Shown here: positions 34,731 through 44,819 of the stretch, piece by piece
How positions within the stretch are numbered: the stretch's first letter is position 1
Layout: each line of letters begins with the position of its first letter
Origin: Lactococcus fujiensis JCM 16395
Lineage (GTDB): Bacteria > Bacillota > Bacilli > Lactobacillales > Streptococcaceae
Reading direction: 5' to 3'
Assembly (NCBI RefSeq): GCF_002441655.1
Contig: NZ_JXJU01000004.1
Location: 62,001 to 126,000 of the forward strand
DNA: 64,000 nucleotides
Made by a program: the position numbers and the translations under genes
The notes under the pieces: generated by a model
What the model saw: the letters and a program-made list of their open reading frames with translations, nothing else
Database searches by the model: none
Told to the model about the DNA's origin: nothing

Positions 34731-35537
34731 TTAGACTGGTCTGCTCAAAGTTATTTTATCTTCTCGATATTCCAAGTTTTTAACAAATCTTCTTCTCTGC
34801 TTCTTACCAAAGAATAAGAAAAGAAGGGCAGGTAGGCTATAAATGATAAATTGAAAGGCAATTAATTTTATAGACGTTACTGTTGAAATTGTTGAACCAC
34901 CACTCATGCAAAACCCATAAAAATCTATGAAAGCATGAGCTAAAATACTCGTCCACAAATTTCCTGATTTCACATACAACACTGCCAAGAAAAAGCCCAT
35001 TGGAAAAGTGTAAAGAACCTGAAAGCTGACATTTAATAAAGAATTATTTGTCAAATTTTCAAAATGCAAAAGTGAAAATAACAGTGAGGACACCAAAAGA
35101 CTCACCAAAAGTGGGACTTTTTTTGACACTAATGTCCCCAAAATCATACCGCGAAAAATATATTCTTCACAGATGGCAATGAGCATGGCATAAATAAAAT
35201 TCGTTAGAATAAAATCTTCTGCTCCCCATAGCCATTGTCCTTGAAAAAACAAGGGGTAAATGAGGAAAAGAATTGGACTCCATAACAAAAGTATTTTAAT
35301 AATAGAATAGTGTTCAAATAAAACTTTTTGCTTAAAAATCATCTGATTGAGCAGATAAAAAATGATAAAATAGAAGAGCTGTGGCAAAATATTGGTGACC
35401 ACATTCGCCGATGCAGATAAATTTGATTCGACATATTTTGTGATGAGATTAAAAAGTGGATTGAACATTTTCCAAAATGGACCAATGACCCAAAGATAAA
35501 ATATAACAGTTAAGTAAATCAGAAGTGCTTTCCTCAT
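34731..35537 (-). CDS. CPBP family intramembrane metalloprotease (first of two)
   Basis: 268 residues with about seven to eight membrane helices and the CAAX-protease/bacteriocin-processing (Abi) motifs: EEYIFR with Glu124-Glu125 and Arg129, LLHFENL with His158, and HAFIDF with His201 and Asp205. These residues make the metal site. Bacterial members take part in bacteriocin immunity, prepeptide processing or unknown proteolysis; no bacteriocin gene is seen here. GGAGA precedes the ATG at 35537. A second, related copy lies 118 bases upstream. Confidence 0.9.
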   Translation of the reverse strand: MRKALLIYLTVIFYLWVIGPFWKMFNPLFNLITKYVESNLSASANVVTNILPQLFYFIIFYLLNQMIFKQKVLFEHYSIIKILLLWSPILFLIYPLFFQGQWLWGAEDFILTNFIYAMLIAICEEYIFRGMILGTLVSKKVPLLVSLLVSSLLFSLLHFENLTNNSLLNVSFQVLYTFPMGFFLAVLYVKSGNLWTSILAHAFIDFYGFCMSGGSTISTVTSIKLIAFQFIIYSLPALLFLFFGKKQRRRFVKNLEYREDKITLSRPV

Positions 35538-35640
35538 CTATTTCTCCATTTCATCATATTAAGATATTACTTATTATATACTTTCATGACATTATTAAAA
35601 GTAAATTTCATCGAAAAATGAAAGTGTTCAACTTGATCAT

Positions 35641-35672
35641 AAAAAAAAGATTTCTCATACATGAGAAATCTT
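35641..35672 (-). terminator. Terminator overlapping the end of the second CPBP gene
   Basis: AAGATTTCTCA and TGAGAAATCTT enclose the TGA stop; a run of eight T follows on the minus strand. Confidence 0.85.
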
Positions 35673-36443
35673 TTCTGTTTCTAATCGATTTGCAAATCGT
35701 ACCAATTGTTTTTTCCCAGTCAAATAATAAGCCAAAATGATGATGCCAAAGAGAATGTAAATTTGTAAGACAGAATTCGGTGTTGCTGAGGTCGAATCCA
35801 TTTTACCTCCTGAGATAAAAAAGGCAGCAAAATCTTGAATGGCATGTGCAAGAATTGGATAAAGAATATTATTCGACTTCAAATAAAGTAAGCCTAAAAA
35901 TGCTCCGAGTGGGATAGCGTATAAGACTTGCAAGCTAACATTATATAAAGAATTGTGAAGCAGATTAATAAAATGTGTGCAAGCAAACAGAGTCGAGGAT
36001 ACAATCAAAGCAACTAAAACTGAACGTCCACTGGACACCAGCCGTCCCAAAATCAATCCTCTGAATATATATTCTTCCGTAATTCCAACAAGAAGAGCAA
36101 CAATCAGAATAAGTAATATGGCGGACAAACCTAAATGATTCTGTTTCAAACCAGATGAAAATGCGATATAAGTCGTCGCTAATATTAGCCATGAATACCA
36201 CATCAAACCAAATCCTTTAACGTAAGGATAAAATTCCATCAAAATTTTTTGCTGAATAAATCTCCGATTCAGGCCAATAAAAGCAAGCAACATAATGAGT
36301 TCAATTAAAAATTGAACGAACATATTCTTCGTCACACTTCCATTAATCCACTCATTTAATGAGGGTTTCAGTGGAATAAGGACCAATCGTTCTAGTGCAA
36401 AAAAGGCCACCAGACTCCCAAAAACAAGCCAAACTTTTTTCAT
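35655..36443 (-). CDS. CPBP family intramembrane metalloprotease (second of two)
   Basis: 262 residues, paralogous to the adjacent gene: EEYIFRG with Glu123-Glu124 and Arg128, CTHFINL with His156, HAIQDF with His199 and Asp203, and the shared segment NSLYNVSLQVLYAIPLG. The N-terminal third differs more. It has AAGGAGG before ATG 36443 and its own terminator, so the two copies are separately transcribed although they probably arose by tandem duplication. Function as for its partner; target unknown. Confidence 0.9.
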   Translation of the reverse strand: MKKVWLVFGSLVAFFALERLVLIPLKPSLNEWINGSVTKNMFVQFLIELIMLLAFIGLNRRFIQQKILMEFYPYVKGFGLMWYSWLILATTYIAFSSGLKQNHLGLSAILLILIVALLVGITEEYIFRGLILGRLVSSGRSVLVALIVSSTLFACTHFINLLHNSLYNVSLQVLYAIPLGAFLGLLYLKSNNILYPILAHAIQDFAAFFISGGKMDSTSATPNSVLQIYILFGIIILAYYLTGKKQLVRFANRLETEKISHV

Positions 36444-36487
36444 ATCATCCTCCTTTTTTAGACTATTATATCATTGAATGGGTTAGA

Positions 36488-36518
36488 AAATAAAAAATTT
36501 CTCAAAAGTGAGAAATTT
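36488..36518 (-). terminator. Terminator after asnS
   Basis: AAATTTCTCA, loop, TGAGAAATTT, with TTTTTATTTTC following on the minus strand. Confidence 0.85.
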
Positions 36519-36526
36519 ATTTATTA

Positions 36527-37870
36527 TTAAGGACGGACGCGATTAATCATACGAGGGAAAGGAATTGCTTCACGGATGTGTTCATTACCTGTAATAAATG
36601 TAATGGCACGTTCCAGACCAAGTCCGAAACCTGAGTGGGGAACAGAACCAAACTTACGCAAGTCCATGTACCAAGTGTATTCTTCTTCAGTCAAATTCCA
36701 ATCTTTGATAACTTGCGTCAAAACATCGTAGTCCACTTCACGTTCAGAGCCGCCGATAATTTCGCCGTAACCTTCTGGTGCCAAAAGGTCTGCACAAACA
36801 ACGTGAGATGGGTTACCTGGTTCACGTTTCATGTAGAATGCTTTGATTTCAGTTGGATAATTCATGACAAAAGTCGGAACACCAAAGTAGTTTGAAATAA
36901 AGGCTTCGTGTGGTGCACCAAGATCATCACCAGCTTCGATGTGCTCATATACTGTTTCTTCATCATTTTCATGTTCTTGCAAAATAGAGATCACTTCGTC
37001 ATAGCGAACACGTTTGAAAGGCTCATCAACATATTTTTGGAGCAATGTTGTGTCACGTTCCAACACTTCTAGAGAGGGTTGACAGTAGTCTAATACCCCT
37101 TTAATAATGTATTTTACATAAGCTTCTTGAAGATCTAAAGATTCTTCATGTGTTTGGAAAGCAGCTTCTTGTTCAATCATCCAAAATTCAGTCAAGTGAC
37201 GACGTGTTTTGGATTTTTCAGCACGGAAAACTGGACCAAAGTTAAAAACCTTACCATATGCCATTGCAGCAGCTTCCAGATAAAGTTGACCTGTTTGTGA
37301 AAGATAGACCGGTTGTCCAAAATAGTCGATTTCAAAAAGTTCAGTTGAATCTTCGGCAGAAGAGGCTTGTAAAATGGGAGTGTCAATTTTGATATGCCCC
37401 TCTTTATTGAAGAATTCATAAGTCGCACGAATAATTTCATTACGAACCATCATGATGGCTTGTTGTTTTTTAGAACGAAGCCAGAGATGACGATGATCCA
37501 GTAAGAATTCAACGCCGTGTTCTTTTGGTGTGATTGGATAATCATGTGAAGTTCCAATCACTTCAAGATCAGTAACATCGAGTTCAAAACCAAATTTTGA
37601 ACGGGTATCTTCTTTGACTACTCCTGTTACAATGACCGAAGTTTCTTGTGATAAATGTTTGATTTCTTCGAACTTCGCCAAACCAACTTCTTCACCATAT
37701 TTTTCAATTAATTGTGGTTTGAATACAACAGCTTGGAAAAAAGCTGTTCCATCACGTAATTGCAAGAATTGAAGTTTCCCTTTTCCAGATTTATCAGCGA
37801 CCCATGCGCCTATTTTGATTGTTTCACCAACGTGTTTGTCAACGTCGATGATTGAGATTAAATCTTTCAT
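36527..37870 (-). CDS. asnS: Asparaginyl-tRNA synthetase
   Basis: 447 residues, class IIb. The N-terminal OB fold ([28 protein letters not shown]) binds the anticodon. The catalytic domain has motif 2 [30 protein letters not shown] near residue 210 and motif 3 [15 protein letters not shown] near residue 420. It charges tRNA-Asn directly. It is the last gene of the dinG-ypmB-like-aspC-asnS cluster. I looked for a T-box in the 119 bases before it and saw none. Confidence 0.97.
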   Translation of the reverse strand: MKDLISIIDVDKHVGETIKIGAWVADKSGKGKLQFLQLRDGTAFFQAVVFKPQLIEKYGEEVGLAKFEEIKHLSQETSVIVTGVVKEDTRSKFGFELDVTDLEVIGTSHDYPITPKEHGVEFLLDHRHLWLRSKKQQAIMMVRNEIIRATYEFFNKEGHIKIDTPILQASSAEDSTELFEIDYFGQPVYLSQTGQLYLEAAAMAYGKVFNFGPVFRAEKSKTRRHLTEFWMIEQEAAFQTHEESLDLQEAYVKYIIKGVLDYCQPSLEVLERDTTLLQKYVDEPFKRVRYDEVISILQEHENDEETVYEHIEAGDDLGAPHEAFISNYFGVPTFVMNYPTEIKAFYMKREPGNPSHVVCADLLAPEGYGEIIGGSEREVDYDVLTQVIKDWNLTEEEYTWYMDLRKFGSVPHSGFGLGLERAITFITGNEHIREAIPFPRMINRVRP

Positions 37871-37989
37871 TTTCTAAAAGTCTTTCTATATTTTTAAATT
37901 GATTTTTTAATTATACGAGTCAAACCACATGGCCAAATTGATTTTTTTGTAAGTCATGTGATACAAAGTGAATTCAGTATTTTACTAAT

Positions 37990-39198
37990 TCAATTGGACG
38001 ATCCAGTCGATTGATTACTTGAATTCATCCACGAATGAATCCGTTGAACGGCTTCTTTTAGGCTGGTCAAATCACTTGAATAAGATAAACGGACATTCTC
38101 ACTTGATCCAAATCCAGCACCAGTGACTAAGGCCACTCCTGTATCTTCTAAGAGGGCAGTCGTGAACGCGGTCACGTCTGTGAAGCCCTTCATTTCCATT
38201 GCCTTTTTCACTTTTGGAAAAAGATAGAAAGCACCATTGGGTTTGATAACTTCAAATCCTGGAATTTCAGAAAGCAGAGGATAAATCGTATTCAATCGGC
38301 TCTCGAATGTTTTTCGCATGAATTCGACCTGCGTTTTATCCCCGTTTAATGCCTCTATGGTTGCATATTGGCTGATGGCTGTCGGATTCGAAGTGGTTTG
38401 GCTAGCAAACTTTGTCATGGCCGCAATAATTTCTTCATCACCAACCGCAAAACCAATCCGCCAGCCTGTCATTGCATAAGTTTTTGAGGCCCCGTTGATA
38501 ACAATCGTCCGTTTTTTAATCTCTTCTGACAAGCTCGAAATCGGTGTGAATTTCTCATCTCCATAAATTAAATGACAATAAATATCATCCGCCAAGATAA
38601 GCAAATCATGCTCAACAGCCCAATTTCCGAGTGTTCTTAGTTCTTCTTCACTATAAATCATACCCGTTGGATTGGAAGGGGAATTTAAAAGTAAGACTTT
38701 AGTTTTGTCACTCATGACCGCATCTAATTGATCAACGGTAATTTTGAAATGATTTTCTTGTGTTGCTTGCACAATGATCGGATTTCCTTTGGCCATTTTG
38801 ACTTGGTCAACATAAGAAACCCAATAAGGTGCCGGAATAATTACTTCGTCACCTGGGTCAAGTACAGATTGGAAGAATGCATAAAGTCCAAATTTCGCAC
38901 CGCTTGTAATCAAAACTTGATTTGTTTCAATCTCGTAATTATAAAATGAGGCAAAATAATTTTGTACTGCTTTTTTCAATTCTGGCAATCCACCAGCTTG
39001 TGTGTAATAACTTGCCTTACCATTTTGAATGGACTCAATTGCTACTTTTCCAATATTTTCAGGGGTCGGAAAATCAGGCTGACCCAAGGTTAAGTCAATG
39101 ATATCGCGTCCTTCACTTTTGAGTTCTTTTGCACGATTGGCTGCTGCCAAGGTCACTGATTCATCCATGTTAAGGACAAAATCTGAACATTTTTTCAT
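37990..39198 (-). CDS. aspC: Aspartate aminotransferase (class I PLP enzyme)
   Basis: 402 residues. It interconverts aspartate and oxaloacetate with glutamate/2-oxoglutarate. PLP sites: ITSGAKFGLY near 95, APYWVSY near 125, NSPSNPTGMIYS near 170, ADDIYCHLIY near 200, the Schiff-base Lys in INGASKTYAMTGWRIG near 235, and the substrate Arg in ENVRLSYS near 375. It matches the Bacillus AspB type. GGAGG precedes ATG 39198. It sits upstream of asnS: aspartate feeds asparagine metabolism. Confidence 0.94.
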   Translation of the reverse strand: MKKCSDFVLNMDESVTLAAANRAKELKSEGRDIIDLTLGQPDFPTPENIGKVAIESIQNGKASYYTQAGGLPELKKAVQNYFASFYNYEIETNQVLITSGAKFGLYAFFQSVLDPGDEVIIPAPYWVSYVDQVKMAKGNPIIVQATQENHFKITVDQLDAVMSDKTKVLLLNSPSNPTGMIYSEEELRTLGNWAVEHDLLILADDIYCHLIYGDEKFTPISSLSEEIKKRTIVINGASKTYAMTGWRIGFAVGDEEIIAAMTKFASQTTSNPTAISQYATIEALNGDKTQVEFMRKTFESRLNTIYPLLSEIPGFEVIKPNGAFYLFPKVKKAMEMKGFTDVTAFTTALLEDTGVALVTGAGFGSSENVRLSYSSDLTSLKEAVQRIHSWMNSSNQSTGSSN

Positions 39199-39231
39199 AT
39201 TTCCTCCAGTATTTTGAATAATTTCAATACT

Positions 39232-39675
39232 TTACATCAGTTGTTGACCAGTTTTGAAGTCATAAATTTTAAAATCAGAAGCATTATTAACTTCCCAGAT
39301 GGTTTGATTATGGTAAAGTCCTAAAACAATTGAAGTAGTATCCTTCTCTTTTAGTTTTTCAGGAGATATTCCCTTGCTTAATTCCACGACGGTCAATTTT
39401 GAGCTATTTTTAGGGATAATTACACCAATTTCTTTACCTGTTTTGTCAAGTCCAATCACTGAGTAGGTCGTTTCATTTGTCGTTGCGGTTCCAAAAGCTT
39501 CTGGGGTCTTCAAATCCGTATGAGATTTAGCAATTTCAATCGCTTGACTTCGAGAACTCGTAAACGGGTGAATGGCTCCACCAAAATAACAAATAACTCC
39601 AAGATAAATCGCGAGTACGACGGAAAGGATACCTATTGTGACCTGTGAAACCACGCTCATTTTCCGCTTTCTCAT
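39232..39675 (-). CDS. DUF5590 / YpmB-like single-pass membrane protein
   Basis: 147 residues from ATG 39675. One membrane helix (VTIGILSVVLAIYLGVICYFGG) and an extracellular domain with SQAIEIAKSHTDLKTPEAFG and IWEVNN, the PepSY-like style of YpmB. Function unknown. AGAGGA lies nine bases before this ATG; the longer reading from 39726 has no ribosome site and adds a lysine-rich stretch. Its place between dinG and aspC equals that of ypmB in Bacillus, which supports the assignment more than the sequence does. Confidence 0.82.
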   Translation of the reverse strand: MRKRKMSVVSQVTIGILSVVLAIYLGVICYFGGAIHPFTSSRSQAIEIAKSHTDLKTPEAFGTATTNETTYSVIGLDKTGKEIGVIIPKNSSKLTVVELSKGISPEKLKEKDTTSIVLGLYHNQTIWEVNNASDFKIYDFKTGQQLM

Positions 39676-39752
39676 TTCGCTCTTTCCTCTTTTCTTGTCT
39701 TTCCATTTTGTGAAATTAATTTTCATTCACTTTTTAAAATACATCTTTTTAA

Positions 39753-42116
39753 TTATATCAAAAATTCTAAAATTTCGCTGACCGTATCTTTGAAATCAAG
39801 CTTCTTGAGCGTCACAATTTCAGAGATGTTTCGCCGCATTTTTTTGGCATAACTTTTCCCTAAGATTCGATTGTCCAGCAATACTACTATTGATTTTTGC
39901 TTGGCTTTTCGATTGACACGGCCAAAAGCTTGTTTCAATTTTAATGTAGCCATGGGCACATTGAATTCGTAAAACGGATTTGCAAACTTCTGCGCATATT
40001 TTTTGGTTAAAATATCATCTGGTGTTGAAAACGGAAGTTTTGGCAAAACTAAAATTAATTTCTTCTGCTTTTCAAAATCGACACCTTCCCAAAATGAACC
40101 TAGCCCAAGTAAAATTCGGCTTTCACCGCGATCAAATTTTTTTTTAATTTGTGCAGCCGTTCCATTAATATCCTGTGCTAAAATATTCCACCCGTCAGCC
40201 GATAATTTTTCAGCTGTAAAAGTAAGCGACATTTTTGAGGTAAAGAGAACGACGATTGGAAAACCTAGTTCAGCCAATTCAGCAATTGCTTCAGCGGTAT
40301 AATGAGCATAATCAATGATACTCGTGTTTTTCACATTGGGTCCATCGGTCATTGCAATAAGTTCTTGGTTTTTAGCTTTTTCCCCTAAAATTTTATAAAA
40401 ATGATACTCCCTAAATCCTAGCAATTCTGGAAAAGAAGGATTCTTGTCACTCAAAGACAGAGTCGCACCAATCATATAGAGTTTTGTTGATTCGGGCACC
40501 AGTTGTGCAAAATTGTAAAAATCATTATTGCTCGCGAAAAGGCGGTCATTTTCCTTCCAGACAATTGCATGTTTGTCTGACAGCAAATCTGTCAGCTCTG
40601 ATAGACCCAATTCTTCTGCATCAAGCCTAATTTTTGCGAGGTCTAAATTCTTTTTATTGAGTTGGTAAACTAAGCTTTCCTGCAATCTCTTCTTCAATTG
40701 AGATTCTGTTCCATCAATTTTAAGCAATTCATCCGTTATCCGAATCGATTTTTGGCCTAATTTTTCCATGGTTTCAAACAATTGCTGCGCCTCATCAACG
40801 ACCAAGACACGATTTTCTAAGAATGACTCTGGGTAATCGGCCAAACGTTCGATTAAGTAAGCATGGTTAACGACTTTAATTTGTGCATGTTTTGCCTTTT
40901 CCTGAGCTTTTGGCCAAAATTCTTGCATGTAATGCAGTTGTTTAGGCTGTAAATCGGCACTGTAAGCAATGACGGATAAATAATCATCATTGGTCATCAC
41001 TTTAGATAACTCATCTAATTCGCCAGAAGTTGTTTCTGTCAGCCATACTAAAACCTTCATCTTGAATATTTCAAAATTCTTGCCATCAGTATTATTTTCC
41101 AAGATATTGGAAAATTTTTCGATAGAAATATAATTTTGATTGCCAACAATTTTAGCCATGCGTACGCCAAATTTTTTGATCAGGACAGGTGCAACATCTC
41201 GCATCAATTGATTTTGCAGAATTTTCGTTGGTGTTGACACCACGATCTTTTTTCCTGAGGCAAGAAGGGGGAGTAAATAGGCGAAAGTCTTTCCCATCCC
41301 TGTTGGAGCCTCAATAAAGTCGGTCTGTGGATAAGAAAGAGAAGCATCCATGTATTTAGCAAGCTCAATTTGTTTTTCTCTGGCATTTAGACCTATTTGT
41401 GCTAAGTTTTCCACAAAATCTGTTGAGAGTGTTGTTGATTTATTTTTTCGAACTTTCATGATGTGTGACTTTTTGGTCGCAATATTATGAATAAGTTCAA
41501 AACCAGCAGGTTTTATCTTTGTGAATTCAATCTGCTCTTTCAAAAAATAAGCTGTTTCATAAAGCAAATTTTCCGAATGGTTTATGATTTCTCCAAGAAC
41601 CATACGTGGTAATTGACGTGCTTTTTCTTGGATTTTCAAAAGTAATTCTGCTGTTGCCAAGGCATCAGACATGGCCGCATGAGGATGGTCGTGATTGAGT
41701 TTTAACTTTTCTCCTAAAGCTTCCATTCCGTATTTATCAAATGTTGGGTAAAAGACACGCGCTAATTCAACAGTATCCACACGAGGCAATTCAAATTCAA
41801 TTCCTAACTGTTGAAAACTTTTCCACATCAGTCCATAGTCAAACTTCGCATTATGCGCAACAAATACACAGTCCCGTAATAAATTGTGAACTTCATCGGC
41901 TACTTGCGCAAAATCCGGTGCTTTTTTTAATCGTGCATCACTTAGTCCAGTTAATTCCTGAATGCGCGGCAAAAGGGGCTCATGCGGATTGACATCTGTG
42001 GTATAGTTCCCCACAATTTCGCCATTTTCCACAAGTGCAATTCCAATCTGAATAATTTTATTCTCACTACTATGAGCATCGGTCGCTTCCAAATCCACCA
42101 CAGCATATCGAGTCAT
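39753..42116 (-). CDS. dinG: DinG-family helicase/exonuclease
   Basis: 787 residues. An N-terminal DEDD 3'-5' exonuclease domain (AVVDLEATDAH, HNAKFDYGLMW, HAAMSDALATAELL) is fused to an XPD-type helicase: Walker A EAPTGMGKTFAYLLPLL near residue 265, DEAQ box VVDEAQQL, and late motifs LGLGSFWEGVDF and QAFGRVNR. The four Cys of the iron-sulfur cluster in E. coli DinG are not evident, as in the Bacillus/Staphylococcus type, where the protein acts mainly as a nuclease. AAGG precedes ATG 42116. Confidence 0.93.
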   Translation of the reverse strand: MTRYAVVDLEATDAHSSENKIIQIGIALVENGEIVGNYTTDVNPHEPLLPRIQELTGLSDARLKKAPDFAQVADEVHNLLRDCVFVAHNAKFDYGLMWKSFQQLGIEFELPRVDTVELARVFYPTFDKYGMEALGEKLKLNHDHPHAAMSDALATAELLLKIQEKARQLPRMVLGEIINHSENLLYETAYFLKEQIEFTKIKPAGFELIHNIATKKSHIMKVRKNKSTTLSTDFVENLAQIGLNAREKQIELAKYMDASLSYPQTDFIEAPTGMGKTFAYLLPLLASGKKIVVSTPTKILQNQLMRDVAPVLIKKFGVRMAKIVGNQNYISIEKFSNILENNTDGKNFEIFKMKVLVWLTETTSGELDELSKVMTNDDYLSVIAYSADLQPKQLHYMQEFWPKAQEKAKHAQIKVVNHAYLIERLADYPESFLENRVLVVDEAQQLFETMEKLGQKSIRITDELLKIDGTESQLKKRLQESLVYQLNKKNLDLAKIRLDAEELGLSELTDLLSDKHAIVWKENDRLFASNNDFYNFAQLVPESTKLYMIGATLSLSDKNPSFPELLGFREYHFYKILGEKAKNQELIAMTDGPNVKNTSIIDYAHYTAEAIAELAELGFPIVVLFTSKMSLTFTAEKLSADGWNILAQDINGTAAQIKKKFDRGESRILLGLGSFWEGVDFEKQKKLILVLPKLPFSTPDDILTKKYAQKFANPFYEFNVPMATLKLKQAFGRVNRKAKQKSIVVLLDNRILGKSYAKKMRRNISEIVTLKKLDFKDTVSEILEFLI

Positions 42117-42313
42117 GTATTTTACCTTATTTCTTTAGGAAATTTTGTTCCAACTTCCCCAATTCTTGTTCTAAATTCACAATTTTGTGAACACTAAAAC
42201 TTCATTTTTATTATACCACAATCCCAAAATGAAACAGTTTTCATTTTACAAAATAAGGAAATTAGAGTAAAATTAAATTATCAAAAGAAATACTCATTAT
42301 AAAGGAGTCGCTT

Positions 42314-42751
42314 ATGTTAGATAATTACAAAAAAATTCTTGTTGGTCTTGATGGTTCAGTCGAATCAACCAAAGCATTTGATAAGGCAGTTGCCACAGCG
42401 CTCCGCAATGATGCCGAATTGGTCATTGCTAACGTAATTGATTTACGTGCCTTTCAATCAATCTCAGCTTATGACACCGTTGTAGCTGATGATACGCATA
42501 AAGGTGCAGAAAATCTGATCCGTGATTTTGCGGACGATGCCCGAGCTGCTGGTGTAAAAAATATCAAAACGCGCGTTGAATTTGGGTCACCAAAAGTGAT
42601 GTTGGGTCAAACCCTTCCAAAAGAAGAAAATGTCGACTTGATTGTCCTTGGTGCGACAGGTTTATCTTACATTGAACGAATTTTTATCGGATCCGTTGCA
42701 GATTATATCATTAAAAATGCGCCTTGTGATGTCCTCGTTGTACGTCAATAA
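42314..42751 (+). CDS. Universal stress protein (UspA family)
   Basis: 145 residues, one Usp domain. ILVGLDGSVESTKAFDKAV at the start and the ATP-binding motif GATGLSYIERIFIGSVADYI (G-2X-G-9X-G-S) near residues 115-134. ATP-binding Usp proteins support survival under stress by unclear means. AAAGGAG precedes ATG 42314. It is a single gene, divergent from dinG and convergent with oppA, closed by a terminator that can serve both directions. Confidence 0.94.
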   Translation: MLDNYKKILVGLDGSVESTKAFDKAVATALRNDAELVIANVIDLRAFQSISAYDTVVADDTHKGAENLIRDFADDARAAGVKNIKTRVEFGSPKVMLGQTLPKEENVDLIVLGATGLSYIERIFIGSVADYIIKNAPCDVLVVRQ

Positions 42752-42770
42752 TTAATTTTCATGCAAAAAA

Positions 42771-42800
42771 CAAAAAGCTGCCAGTACTGACAGCTTTTTA
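42771..42800. terminator. Terminator between the usp gene and oppA
   Basis: AAAAAGCTG...CAGCTTTTT with an inner CAG/CTG pair; the core reads CCAGTACTGACAG. Confidence 0.85.
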
Positions 42801-42824
42801 ATTTTAAAAATTTTTGACCAAAAC

Positions 42825-44615
42825 TTATTTTGTGGCCATCGAATTGGATGAAACACCTATATTTGACCAGAGATTGTTGTCACCGTAATCTACACTCATA
42901 CCAGTCACACGTTTATTCACTGGAGTATAAGCGATGTCAAAATTAGTAGGCACAACGTAGGCTTTTTTAATCATATCATTTGAATATTTAATGAAAGCAG
43001 CTTTACGGTAAGCAGAATTATCAGCTTTAACTGAATCAATATTATTCATATCATTTGTGATTTCGGGATCATTAAAGTGTCCAAAATTATATGGCGCTGC
43101 TGCAGAGAACAAATCTTGTTGCGAGGGTTCGCTTGAAAGAGACCACGATCCATCTGTGATATCCCAATCATTCGCTCCAGGAGGCGTCGTCATCTTGTCC
43201 ACCCAAGAGTTGAATTCCATCAGTTTTCCATTATAAAGGGTAACTTTGACACCGATCTTCTGCCATTGTTGGATGTAGTTTTGATCAATGGTTTCTTGAT
43301 TAGCATCACCTTGACGAGCAGCATAGACGAAGCTCAAGGTTTTTCCGTCTTTTTCGCGATAACCCGTTGATTTATTCAACTTCCAACCGTCATCTTCTAG
43401 CAATTGATTCGCTTTTGCTAAATTCTGTTTTTCGTACCCTTTAGCATTTGCATCCGTAAATTGTGAAAAGATGGGTGGAATCATACCATTCGCTGGGGTT
43501 GCCAAACCATTTGAAAATTTATCATCTACTTCAGCAACATTTCGTGCATATCCCAATGCCTCACGAACAGCCTCATCTTGTAGTGGTGTCTTACGATCTT
43601 GAACATTTAGCGATTTCGCCTCATCGTAGTGTCCAAGATTAAAGTACATCAAAGAAAGAAATAGATCTTGATTACCAAGAGTGACATAACCTTTCAAATT
43701 CTTTACGGCAGTGTATTGACTTGAAACCATTCCATTAATGAAATCATACTGTCCAGCTTTTAAAGCAGCTGCTGCTTTGTCAGTTGATACTGTTGAATAA
43801 ATAATTGATGACAATTTTGGTTTTTTACCATAGTAGTAAGGGTTTGGAACATATTTTATCGACTCGCCTGTAACAATATTCACAGGCATAAATAGACCAA
43901 ATACTAAAGGGTTCGTCGTTGTTTTTGGACTTGAAGCCAAATCTTTTGGAGCAATCCCTTTTAAATAATTGTATGGGTCTGCTGATTCAAGGAAATAGCC
44001 GTTACCTGATTGAGTGAATCCAGGCTTATTTTCTTTAAATTGAAGTTTGATCACCTTACCATTCGCTCCATCAGGAAATGTAATCCCTGATATTGTTTTG
44101 CTTTTACTATTATGGAAGTCATCCATCCCTACGATGTTAGACAATAAACTTGTCCATCGGTCTGAACCATATGCTGGGTCTGCAATCACTTCGTATTGGA
44201 ACTCATAGTCTTTAGCAGTTACTTCCGAACCGTCAGACCACTTCAGATTTTTACGCAAAGTAATTGTTGCCGTTTTAGCTGCTTTGTCAAAACTAATATT
44301 CGCAGGGCCTCCATTTTGGATTTTAAATGAGCTGTTTACGTTAAACAAGGCTCCTCCAGAGGGGGAGGTCATTGTGCTAAACGTAGCATCATCATCTAAT
44401 TCAGATAACCACTGGGCTTTGAAAGGTGAATCAGATTCATATGCGACTTTCAGTTGTCCCCCATTGATTGCGCTTGATTTATTATCATAAGTAATATCAA
44501 AATTGCCCGCTTTCAAAACTTTGGGTGTCACGGTTGACGAATTCCCACAAGCACTTAACGTTGCTGTTGCAACAATTAAGCTTGTTGCAAGTAAAGTAAC
44601 TTTACTTTTTTTCAT
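42825..44615 (-). CDS. oppA: Oligopeptide-binding lipoprotein OppA
   Basis: 596 residues. Signal peptide with lipobox LSAC (Cys23), then the extracytoplasmic solute-binding family 5 fold: WSDGSEVTAKDYEFQYEVI near 125 and the late NWDITDGSW-type segment (NDWDITDGSWSLSS) near 490. It captures peptides for OppBCDF, the route by which lactococci obtain milk-casein amino acids. It is the last gene of the operon, 204 bases after oppC, with GGAGA before the ATG. No pepO follows, unlike the arrangement I recall from dairy L. lactis. Confidence 0.94.
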   Translation of the reverse strand: MKKSKVTLLATSLIVATATLSACGNSSTVTPKVLKAGNFDITYDNKSSAINGGQLKVAYESDSPFKAQWLSELDDDATFSTMTSPSGGALFNVNSSFKIQNGGPANISFDKAAKTATITLRKNLKWSDGSEVTAKDYEFQYEVIADPAYGSDRWTSLLSNIVGMDDFHNSKSKTISGITFPDGANGKVIKLQFKENKPGFTQSGNGYFLESADPYNYLKGIAPKDLASSPKTTTNPLVFGLFMPVNIVTGESIKYVPNPYYYGKKPKLSSIIYSTVSTDKAAAALKAGQYDFINGMVSSQYTAVKNLKGYVTLGNQDLFLSLMYFNLGHYDEAKSLNVQDRKTPLQDEAVREALGYARNVAEVDDKFSNGLATPANGMIPPIFSQFTDANAKGYEKQNLAKANQLLEDDGWKLNKSTGYREKDGKTLSFVYAARQGDANQETIDQNYIQQWQKIGVKVTLYNGKLMEFNSWVDKMTTPPGANDWDITDGSWSLSSEPSQQDLFSAAAPYNFGHFNDPEITNDMNNIDSVKADNSAYRKAAFIKYSNDMIKKAYVVPTNFDIAYTPVNKRVTGMSVDYGDNNLWSNIGVSSNSMATK

Positions 44616-44669
44616 AATTTTTCTCCAAATAATTTTTATTTTTGTACTCTCATGTTTATTTCCAAATCA

Positions 44670-44734
44670 TTACTACTTTTTATCACAGAGGGGGAACAGT
44701 CCTTGGAGCAACTGAAAATGATGAAAAGTAGTAA
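44670..44734 (-). ncRNA. Long stem-loop between oppC and oppA
   Basis: TTACTACTTTTTATCA (44670-44685) pairs with TGATGAAAAGTAGTAA (44719-44734) with one mismatch; the loop holds a CAGT/ACTG pair. It could act as a partial terminator, RNase stop or stabiliser setting oppA apart from the permease genes. It has no T run on the minus strand. Treated as an mRNA structural element, not an independent RNA. Confidence 0.5.
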
Positions 44735-44819
44735 AAATTCGGAAATAAGCCAACAAGATAAACAAATGGAACCGAATTGTTTCTTTAATGTCAGGCAATC
44801 GAAATGACATGTTAATTAT

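Noticed and set aside
37871-37989. T-box before asnS
   Set aside because: No specifier arm or TGG-containing antiterminator bulge is visible; only a CACATG/CATGTG inverted repeat.
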